Positions 33,735 to 40,563 of a stretch of DNA of 64,000 bases are shown piece by piece. The DNA is taken from positions 23,663-87,662 of the forward strand of contig JAQUXR010000008.1 in the NCBI GenBank assembly GCA_028692275.1, in the 5' to 3' direction. The translations under genes and the position numbers were made by a program. Positions within the stretch are counted from its first letter, which is position 1. Every line of letters starts with the position of its first letter. Under the pieces are notes generated by a model. It did no database searches, was not told where the DNA came from, and worked only from the letters and a program-made list of their open reading frames with translations. The DNA comes from Frisingicoccus sp009929615. Lineage in GTDB: Bacteria > Bacillota > Clostridia > Lachnospirales > Lachnospiraceae.

Positions 33735-33762
33735 ATTATCCTATGAATAGAGGCTTTGTCAA
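33735..33762 (-). promoter_or_regulatory. Promoter of the metal-exporter gene
   Basis: On the minus strand TTGACA (33757-33762) and GATAAT (33735-33740) are 16 bases apart. The start would be near 33728, at the base of the leader structure. Confidence 0.6.
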
Positions 33763-33775
33763 GTATTCACATTTT

Positions 33776-33892
33776 CTATTTCTTTTTCAAATGGCAGAAA
33801 ATAAATATTCCTGCTCCTATCACCGCAGCCCATTTTAACAGCTTTTTGAGCCCCGGTTCACGTATTTCTTCCCATATGCAATTCATAATCAT
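33776..33892 (-). CDS. Small single-pass membrane protein, 38 residues
   Basis: I found this short frame by hand. It starts ATG at 33892, 9 bases after AAAGGG, and ends TAG at 33776. The product opens MIMNCIWEEIREPGLKK and continues LLKWAAVIGAGIFIFCHLKKK: a charged amphipathic N-terminus, one membrane helix and a Lys-rich end, the usual build of small membrane proteins. TATAAT-like sequence occurs upstream near 33920. It matches no family I know. It is on the same strand as the flanking genes, 113 bases after the exporter-HAD fusion. Confidence 0.5.
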   Translation of the reverse strand: MIMNCIWEEIREPGLKKLLKWAAVIGAGIFIFCHLKKK

Positions 33893-33982
33893 CTCTGCAC
33901 ACCCTTTCCTTCAATCTATAATATCATTATATAAACTAAAGGAAATGCCCGCCATGGTTTTGGCTTACATTTCCCCTGGTTT

Positions 33983-34002
33983 ATCTTACATTCCTGTAAG
34001 AT
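33983..34002. repeat. Hairpin next to the stop of the exporter-HAD gene
   Basis: ATCTTACA and TGTAAGAT pair around a TTCC loop, an 8-bp stem, 3 bases past the stop codon on the minus strand. It lacks a T-run, so it would be a weak terminator or a 3'-end stabiliser. Confidence 0.4.
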
Positions 34003-34005
34003 ATG

Positions 34006-35262
34006 CTATTTTCTTTTCCATATAAGTGGCTCAAACTCTGCTTTCACAGTGCGCACCACTTTATTCATATTGCCCGGTTTAATAAGAACATCATATTTGC
34101 CTTCCACCGTTCCGAAAGTCATTACCCGGTCCACGCCCAGTTCCTTCCGAAGCCAGGAAATCATATGTTCCTTTGTAGCTTCTGCACTGAGAATTTTCAT
34201 AAGAAAATGTCCCGGATACTCCGTTTTCTCCCAGCGAACCCGCAGCTTCTCAAATATCGGAAGTTTTTCAAGTTCTTCTTCGAGATGCCGCAGCTTTTCT
34301 TCCGTATTCAAAATGGAAAAATAAACCACATCCCGGTTTTCCGGCGGTGTGCCATATATATAATTTCGATAAGGAGAACGCCGGTATTTTTCATAAAACT
34401 GTCCCTGAACACCTTTTGGCGGTTCCGGATAAAAGATGAGCATTACATCCTGAATAATCAGATTAATAAAATAGGGCAGTGCATACTGTTTTAAAAGGTC
34501 CTCTATCTGACATGCCGTCTCATAATCTATATTTTCTTCTTTTATATAACGGTTTTCCTGAACATCATACACAGCCGCTCCATCCATGGCAATGACCGGA
34601 AGTTTTAAATGAATATCCTGAGTTGCCGCCATCATGGATGCTGGTGTGCGTCCGGTAGCTATTGTAAATAACACCCCTTCGGATAACATCCGGTTCAAAT
34701 CAACTTTTGTATAGGGCGACATCTCATCACTGACAGATACCAGTGTATCATCCAAACCGGAAACAAATAAAATATCCTTATTTCTTCGCCTTGGCAAATG
34801 TATCCAGTTAATAAAATAGGCCAGAGCAATACCAAGAATCGTATCAAAAACTCTGTATACAATAAAAATATAAGGATTCACATCTCCCCGGTGGGCAATA
34901 ACAATACTTCCAAAGGAGATACATGCAATAAAAGCTGCCGATGATTTTTTAAAAACCACCGTACTATAAATGGTCAGGCCAAACCCTAAAGTGACCAGCA
35001 GCGTATCTAAAAAAGAATCTCTCTCCCATAGCACCTGATGCTGCACAATCAATAGAATACCACCATAAAAAGCACCGATTAAAGTTCCAACAACACGATT
35101 CGATGCAACTTTACGGCTGTTTGACAAATCCGACTGAATACATAATATGGCGGCGATAACAGCATAAAACGCAGTTCGCCCGGTATCCAGTGATGCATAT
35201 GCAAAAACCAGCAGCCATACTGCCACCACCGTCTTTATCAGACGCATACCTATCCGAGGCAT
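34006..35262 (-). CDS. Aromatic acid exporter-like membrane domain fused to degenerate HAD domain
   Basis: The ATG at 35262 follows GGAGG. Residues about 1-165 contain four to five membrane helices with RVVGTLIGAFYGG, resembling the ArAE/FUSC exporter family. Residues about 170-418 resemble a Cof-type HAD hydrolase (VLFTIATGRTPASM, AMDGAAVYD). Motif I reads SGLDDTL where active enzymes have DLDGT, so the nucleophile Asp is missing, and the GDGxND motif near the end is absent. The HAD part is therefore probably a binding or regulatory domain. The gene starts one base after the barstar stop and is the last of a five-gene operon. Confidence 0.8.
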   Translation of the reverse strand: MPRIGMRLIKTVVAVWLLVFAYASLDTGRTAFYAVIAAILCIQSDLSNSRKVASNRVVGTLIGAFYGGILLIVQHQVLWERDSFLDTLLVTLGFGLTIYSTVVFKKSSAAFIACISFGSIVIAHRGDVNPYIFIVYRVFDTILGIALAYFINWIHLPRRRNKDILFVSGLDDTLVSVSDEMSPYTKVDLNRMLSEGVLFTIATGRTPASMMAATQDIHLKLPVIAMDGAAVYDVQENRYIKEENIDYETACQIEDLLKQYALPYFINLIIQDVMLIFYPEPPKGVQGQFYEKYRRSPYRNYIYGTPPENRDVVYFSILNTEEKLRHLEEELEKLPIFEKLRVRWEKTEYPGHFLMKILSAEATKEHMISWLRKELGVDRVMTFGTVEGKYDVLIKPGNMNKVVRTVKAEFEPLIWKRK

Positions 35263-35263
35263 C

Positions 35264-35515
35264 CTAATCCCTCCATACAACATTCAGAAATGTATTTTCT
35301 CTCGCGGCATCCTCAAATACACACCGCATCCCCTGATTCATTTGAAAACTACTGTGTATTTGTATCTCTACATCTTCGCCAATCTCCGTCAGCACATCAT
35401 AAAGGGCATCCAGATTTTCTCCATAATACTCGGGAAATCCGAGCATTTCCTTTAAATACTTATGGCCTTCCGGGGCATTCTCCAGTTTTTTTCCATCTAA
35501 TATAACTGTTTCCAC
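35264..35515 (-). CDS. Barstar family ribonuclease inhibitor
   Basis: The 83-residue acidic protein matches barstar: an opening TVILDGKKL, then LKEMLGFPEYYGENLDALYDVL with the Tyr/Asn/Asp helix that plugs the barnase active site. The start is GTG, 7 bases after GGAGG. It lies 2 bases after the barnase-like gene and so is its probable immunity protein, protecting the cytosol before secretion. Confidence 0.9.
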   Translation of the reverse strand: METVILDGKKLENAPEGHKYLKEMLGFPEYYGENLDALYDVLTEIGEDVEIQIHSSFQMNQGMRCVFEDAARENTFLNVVWRD

Positions 35516-35517
35516 AA

Positions 35518-35994
35518 TTATTCCTCCCCGTATAACAATACAAAACTTTCATAATGGTCATCGGTATAATAAATATTTCCCTTATTTGAAAAGACAATCC
35601 GTTTGGCTCCCCTGCTTTTAGCACCCATTGTATCAATGTCACATTCCGTATAAGAAATACCCTTTTCATCCGGAAGAACCCCTTCATAATTACCAAAATG
35701 GTCCCCGCCGATAGACATTCCCGGTGCATATGGTTCCAAGGAACCGCCCTTCCATCCAAGTTTCTGAGCCTCTTTCTTTTTAATGAAATTTTCTGGTAAC
35801 TTACCATAGGTATGAATATACAGTGCCACCTCATCTTTTGATGTATAAGCACCATCCTCTGCAATCTCCTCGGTTCCTGAAGCCGCACTGTTTCCTGTCG
35901 AAATGTCTTCCTCTTCCAGCAAAGAGCATCCTGCCAAAAGTAACATTGAAAGGGATAATAAAAATATCCCCAAGTATCTTAAATATTTTTTCAC
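35518..35994 (-). CDS. Barnase-like ribonuclease lipoprotein
   Basis: The 158-residue precursor has a signal peptide ending in lipobox LLAGC (residue about 23), an acidic Ser/Glu linker, then a barnase domain: EVALYIHTYGKLPENFIKKK, SIGGDHFGNYEGVLP, TECDIDT, AKRIVFSN and DDHYESF. Catalytic residues of barnase line up: Glu73 with the Glu of TEC, Arg87 with the Arg of KRIV, and His102 with the His of DDHY. An active RNase is expected. The lipoprotein signal would tether it outside the membrane. The GTG start overlaps the stop of the GGDEF-EAL gene by 4 bases. Confidence 0.9.
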   Translation of the reverse strand: MKKYLRYLGIFLLSLSMLLLAGCSLLEEEDISTGNSAASGTEEIAEDGAYTSKDEVALYIHTYGKLPENFIKKKEAQKLGWKGGSLEPYAPGMSIGGDHFGNYEGVLPDEKGISYTECDIDTMGAKSRGAKRIVFSNKGNIYYTDDHYESFVLLYGEE

Positions 35995-38960
35995 AACATT
36001 TTTTCTCCTTTTTTATGTATTTCCTGAATCTCCTGAACCTTCTCAAAATCTACAAGTTTTGCTCTTGACTCAGCTTTTCCAAGATAATCACCTTGAATAT
36101 AATCAGCGCCCAGCTGAATGACCGCCTTCATATCGTCATAGCTCTCTACACCCTCGGCAATAACTTTAATGCCTCTTGGATGGGCATAATTCAAAAGGTT
36201 CTGCACCAGGCTCTGCCGTCCTCTATCTTTACTAATTCCCCGAATCAGTGAAATATCAACTTTGACATAACGAGGTTTTAGGTAGAGCAGCCGCTCTTCT
36301 GTACTATAGCCACTTCCAAAATCATCCAGAGCAATCTCTGCACCATAACGCCTGGCAAGTTCCTGCTTTTTACACATGATTTCTGAATCTACATGTTCAT
36401 TTTCAATAATCTCAACAACCAGACGTCCGGTACATTCCGGATATTGTTCAAAGAGATTATGCAAAGCATCTTCATCCATCAGCTGATTCGGTATGGAATT
36501 GACAAATAGCTTTGTATTTTCAAAATCCTCACCCTGTAAATGTTGAAAGTAAAAAGCCATCTCAAAGGTCAGTGCCTCCAGTTCTCCCAATCGGGACTGG
36601 TCTGCTGCAATACGCACAACATCCCCTGCAGATTTCAAAAGTCTGGTCTTTGGACGCATCAGTGCCTCATAGGCAAAAACTTCGCCATCGGCAGCTGACA
36701 CAATTGGCTGAAAATAATATTCCACCTGCTTGTCTTCAATAATCCAATTCAGTTCTTCCTTGCCTTCAAGAAGCATGCCATCCCTGTCAAAGCTTCTCTG
36801 ATTATACTCTTTATAGAATCCCTTGTAACTTGTTTTCGCATCATACATGGCAAAATCTGCACATTTTTTCAACTGTACCAATGTCGTACCATTATGAGGA
36901 TACCATGCCACGCCACCGGAAGCCCTTATTGACAAGCTCTCTCCATCCGGTGTCATCAACTTTTTATCGTGAAGTCTCTGCCGGATATCATCCAGCTCCT
37001 GAAAAACTTCCTGTTTTCCCTGACAGTTTGGAAGAAAAGCCATGAATTCATCGCCGGAGATTCTGCCGATTAAAGCTCCCGGATACTCTGCAGTGATACC
37101 ACCAAAAACCTGAGCCGCCTGCCGTATATACTGGTCACCATAATCATGACCATAGGAATCATTGACATATTTCAGATTGTCCAAATCCCACATTATCATT
37201 GCTCCGAGTTCCATATCGCCGTGTTTCGAAAGCATATGTTCCACTCTGTGATTAAAGGCTCTGCGGCTTAGAAGGTTTGTCAGAATATCATAATCCCGTT
37301 CATGTTCCAACTGCTGTTTCTCAATAATTTCTTCCGTCTGGTCCATAACGATAATAAAAACTTTATGATTGCCTATCCATGACTCAATATGAATCCAATA
37401 TTCCTCGCCATTATCCAGAATACTATATTCGATTTCTCCACTCTCTTTGAGAAATTTTTCAAGTCCTGCGTCTTTCCAGAACTTTTCAAAATATTCCCGG
37501 CTGATTCCACCATTCTCGTATGCCGAAGGTTCCATATGTAAGACAGGAACCACCTGACTTGTACAGTAGACAATAGCTTCTTTCTCAGAATACTCAATAG
37601 CCCCTAAAGGCAGGTTAATCATCTTAATAATTCGGGAAAGTCTGGATACATTCTCTCTTATGCTATTATCCATTGCTGCGATAGCTTCCCGCAGTTCATC
37701 GATTTCACGAATACCACTCGGTATACTCTGAAACTCTTTGTCCGCTTCCTGAACCCTGATATCATCTACCAGTTCCTGAATTGGCCGGTTCAAATAATAG
37801 CTGGCCAAAACTGCAATGAGACTCCCTGCCCCAACAGAAATCAGAAATGCCATCTGAATCATAAAATTCAGGTGATGCGCATTGCGAAATAAAATATCCT
37901 CCGGAACAATGGCCTGTAAAGCCCACTGTTCTCCATAAAATGGCGATGAAGCATTATATAAGGCCAAAGAGCCACCTGTCCCATATATATCCGAATCTTT
38001 AATAGCATGCAGCTGATTGTATTTAGAAATCTCTTCAAAAGAGAAACTTCCATCCCCATCAACCATATCTTCACGAAAAATACCGGAAGTCATAATTGGA
38101 AAATAGGTGCCATCACTATTCCCCCGCTTTGACAGTATATAGCATCCTGCCGTTGTGGAATTTAATTCCTTCGATGGCATGAGGGATTTCAGATAACTTT
38201 CCGAAACTGAAATGCCGATAAGACCATAAATTTCATGGGCATCATTCATCAACGGCATCGCGTAACTGATTAAAGTCCAGTCCTTATCACGCCACTGAAA
38301 AGCCTCCGACCAGTATCCCAGATTTTCTACGCTGAATTCACTATAATCATTTTCGTCAGAAACCAATTTTGAATAAAACTCAAGTAAATCATCCCGCTGA
38401 AATCTTGATTCCCAAAGCGAATCCAGGGTAATCCCCATACTTCCTGCCAATTCGGCAGAACCGGTTTCCAGCATCAGGTCATCGCCACCCAGGTTCACCG
38501 CAGGATCTAAATCCCGTATGTGAAACCCATTCAAAGTATTCGATGACCCATCTGAATCCAATATGATAAAGGCCTCATTCGTCCCTGTCTGTCTGAGCAT
38601 TTCTACCAGATTTTCCGAAACTCTGGCAAGAGCTGCCTGACTCAACTGTTCATCCGAAGCCAAGTCCTCTGTAGATTTACCCTGTTCACTCAAAAAAGTC
38701 CCAATATCATTATTTATCCGCCATTCATAGTCGTCAATATGAGACCATCCATGAACCATGAGATTTTCCAGTTCGTTTTTACGGCTGCTCACCGTATTAA
38801 CTAATCGCTGACTTGCATTCTCTTCCAAATAGCGAAAGCCGCCATTGATATGCAAAATGGCCATATACAAAATTCCCTGGAACAACACCGCCGCCATAAG
38901 ACAGACCAGTATTCTACTCTGTAATGAAATTTTCTTTTTTCTTTTTTTTGACTTATTCAC
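35991..38960 (-). CDS. Membrane GGDEF-EAL cyclic-di-GMP protein with extracellular sensor domain
   Basis: The 989-residue protein has a TM helix at about 15-37, an extracellular Cache-like region to about 350, a second TM (ISVGAGSLIAVLASYYL), a linker or PAS-like region, a GGDEF domain with motif SGDEF, and an EAL domain. The EAL part keeps EALMR, the Asn of VNSIPNQ, DDFGSGYS, VKVD, AEGVES and the late Gln, so phosphodiesterase activity is likely. SGDEF is often active, but no RxxD inhibitory site precedes it. The GTG start overlaps the solute-binding protein gene by 8 bases, which suggests that protein feeds this sensor. Confidence 0.92.
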   Translation of the reverse strand: MNKSKKRKKKISLQSRILVCLMAAVLFQGILYMAILHINGGFRYLEENASQRLVNTVSSRKNELENLMVHGWSHIDDYEWRINNDIGTFLSEQGKSTEDLASDEQLSQAALARVSENLVEMLRQTGTNEAFIILDSDGSSNTLNGFHIRDLDPAVNLGGDDLMLETGSAELAGSMGITLDSLWESRFQRDDLLEFYSKLVSDENDYSEFSVENLGYWSEAFQWRDKDWTLISYAMPLMNDAHEIYGLIGISVSESYLKSLMPSKELNSTTAGCYILSKRGNSDGTYFPIMTSGIFREDMVDGDGSFSFEEISKYNQLHAIKDSDIYGTGGSLALYNASSPFYGEQWALQAIVPEDILFRNAHHLNFMIQMAFLISVGAGSLIAVLASYYLNRPIQELVDDIRVQEADKEFQSIPSGIREIDELREAIAAMDNSIRENVSRLSRIIKMINLPLGAIEYSEKEAIVYCTSQVVPVLHMEPSAYENGGISREYFEKFWKDAGLEKFLKESGEIEYSILDNGEEYWIHIESWIGNHKVFIIVMDQTEEIIEKQQLEHERDYDILTNLLSRRAFNHRVEHMLSKHGDMELGAMIMWDLDNLKYVNDSYGHDYGDQYIRQAAQVFGGITAEYPGALIGRISGDEFMAFLPNCQGKQEVFQELDDIRQRLHDKKLMTPDGESLSIRASGGVAWYPHNGTTLVQLKKCADFAMYDAKTSYKGFYKEYNQRSFDRDGMLLEGKEELNWIIEDKQVEYYFQPIVSAADGEVFAYEALMRPKTRLLKSAGDVVRIAADQSRLGELEALTFEMAFYFQHLQGEDFENTKLFVNSIPNQLMDEDALHNLFEQYPECTGRLVVEIIENEHVDSEIMCKKQELARRYGAEIALDDFGSGYSTEERLLYLKPRYVKVDISLIRGISKDRGRQSLVQNLLNYAHPRGIKVIAEGVESYDDMKAVIQLGADYIQGDYLGKAESRAKLVDFEKVQEIQEIHKKGEKML

Positions 38961-40377
38961 AAGCCTTCTCCAATTCTTCTTTCAGCTCACGACACCAGTT
39001 TTTAAAGTTCTCTTCTGTATTTATTTCTGCCACCGCAGTCTGCAAGTCCTTACCCGCTGACATCAAGTCTACCACCTTCTGCCTGTCCTGTGTCGACTGA
39101 TTCACCATTTTATTCTCTAAAATACTCCGGTATCCACTTGCACCATCAAAAGGCCGAACCCAGAACAGTTCATAAGTACTATAATCATTCATAAAAACAT
39201 TCATAGAGCTCTTTATAACTTCATTCCATTCCATGTCATTCGCTTTAGCTGCTGTTTCAATTTTCTCAGCTGTCACTGCCTCTGTTTTCACCGGCATATA
39301 GGAAGATGCCACTGCAAATTTACAGTTATTCTCCTCGTCAGTCAGCCATTTCAGGAAAATCGTTGCCGCATATTCCTTTGTTTCTGTAGAATCAGCAACT
39401 GCCATTCCAGCCCCTTGCTGAATAACCATTGGATTTTCTCCCGAAAAATTAGGTACCGGCAGATTTATCACTTCAATAGGATAAGGTTCTGCATCACCAA
39501 CCGTTACTTTGGAAGGAAGATAAGCTGAACCAGAGGAAGACCCCACTAATGCCAGAATCGTTCCCGTCTTCATATCATCACTGCGAAAACGTCCCACACT
39601 GCTAAAATAGCCACTGATATAAGGAATATAATAATTATCCCACAGGCGTTTCATCGCAGCCTCATCAATATTTACTACCGCCTTATCTCCAACAACCGAA
39701 ACGGCATCTGCCCCTAGCTGATGAAGACCCACAAGCATATAATTGGATACGGCATCTCTGCCGAAGAATGCCCTGCCTCCTGACCATTCATAATAAGCTT
39801 CGGCTGTCTCTGTCAAACCTTCCCATGTTAAAAGTGATTCCAAAGAAGCACCTGTTGCCTCCGCAAATTTATCCCAATCTGTTTTGTTCAATGACATAAT
39901 CTCTGTAGATTTTGCTGTAGGGAATACATAAAACCCATCTTCTGTTCCCAACCGACCTTCTTCAATATAAGCCGGTACATATTCCGCCAATTCTTCATCG
40001 GTTACATAAGGACTTAAATCTGCCAGAGCCCCCAGCTTCTTTAAATCATACCCTACATCCCCGTAACAGCAGAAAATATCAGGAAGAGCCATCTCTTCTT
40101 TCGTCTTCGCCGCCTCTTTATTTAAAGCCTCTGTAAGTTCATTCAAACCGCCACTGGTTGCAGCCTCCACAAAAATACCCTTTTCCGCACCAACTGTATT
40201 ATTAAACTCTGTCACTAATTCATTCAGTGCAATCTGCGGTGCACCATTATAATATGTAAGGACTTGAAGGGTGATAGGATTCTTCGGGTCCAGACCATAT
40301 TCTGTCGACTTCTTTCCACAGCCCACCAAAATCAGACAGACTATAGCCACCACCATCACATAAACATGTTTCTTCAT
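38953..40377 (-). CDS. Extracellular solute-binding lipoprotein, family 1 type
   Basis: The ATG at 40377 follows AAAGGTGGGGG; the open frame extends 28 codons upstream. The 474-residue precursor has a signal peptide with lipobox LVGC. The mature part has ITLQVLTYYNGAPQIALNELV and GALADLSPYVTDEEL, as in carbohydrate-type binding proteins of ABC importers. No permease or ATPase gene accompanies it; instead the next gene, overlapping by 8 bases, is a GGDEF-EAL sensor. A role as extracellular ligand sensor is inferred, not shown. It is the first gene of the operon. Confidence 0.88.
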   Translation of the reverse strand: MKKHVYVMVVAIVCLILVGCGKKSTEYGLDPKNPITLQVLTYYNGAPQIALNELVTEFNNTVGAEKGIFVEAATSGGLNELTEALNKEAAKTKEEMALPDIFCCYGDVGYDLKKLGALADLSPYVTDEELAEYVPAYIEEGRLGTEDGFYVFPTAKSTEIMSLNKTDWDKFAEATGASLESLLTWEGLTETAEAYYEWSGGRAFFGRDAVSNYMLVGLHQLGADAVSVVGDKAVVNIDEAAMKRLWDNYYIPYISGYFSSVGRFRSDDMKTGTILALVGSSSGSAYLPSKVTVGDAEPYPIEVINLPVPNFSGENPMVIQQGAGMAVADSTETKEYAATIFLKWLTDEENNCKFAVASSYMPVKTEAVTAEKIETAAKANDMEWNEVIKSSMNVFMNDYSTYELFWVRPFDGASGYRSILENKMVNQSTQDRQKVVDLMSAGKDLQTAVAEINTEENFKNWCRELKEELEKACE

Positions 40378-40401
40378 CCACGCCCCCACCTTTCTTTTTA
40401 C

Positions 40402-40450
40402 CTTTTGTCCCCGATTTTTTTGATACACGATACTACAGACTTTTGTCCCC
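40402..40450 (-). repeat. Direct repeat of GGGGACAAAAG in the operon leader
   Basis: On the minus strand GGGGACAAAAG occurs at 40440-40450 and again at 40402-40412, 38 bases apart, between the promoter and the first ATG. Exact 11-base repeats in a leader may be protein or RNA-binding sites. I do not recognise a known riboswitch. Confidence 0.45.
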
Positions 40451-40459
40451 TTTAGTATC

Positions 40460-40488
40460 ATTATATGTTAATTCACCGCCTGCTTCAA
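40460..40488 (-). promoter_or_regulatory. Promoter of the solute-binding/GGDEF-EAL/barnase operon
   Basis: On the minus strand TTGAAG (40483-40488) and TATAAT (40460-40465) are 17 bases apart. The leader to the ATG at 40377 is about 75 bases. Confidence 0.6.
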
Positions 40489-40511
40489 GTCAAATCCCAG
40501 TGAATATAAAA

Positions 40512-40555
40512 AGGACCTGATAGAAATATGTTGGTTGATATTCCCATCAGGTCCT
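40512..40555 (-). terminator. Rho-independent terminator of htpG
   Basis: AGGACCTGAT pairs with ATCAGGTCCT, a 10-bp stem with a 24-base loop, followed on the minus strand by TTTTTATA. It lies 8 bases after the htpG stop. Confidence 0.8.
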
Positions 40556-40563
40556 AAGTTTGA

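Noticed and set aside
33654..33762. Assignment of the exporter leader to yybP-ykoY or NiCo riboswitch
   Set aside because: The conserved core sequences I associate with these classes are not present, so it is left as an unclassified leader.
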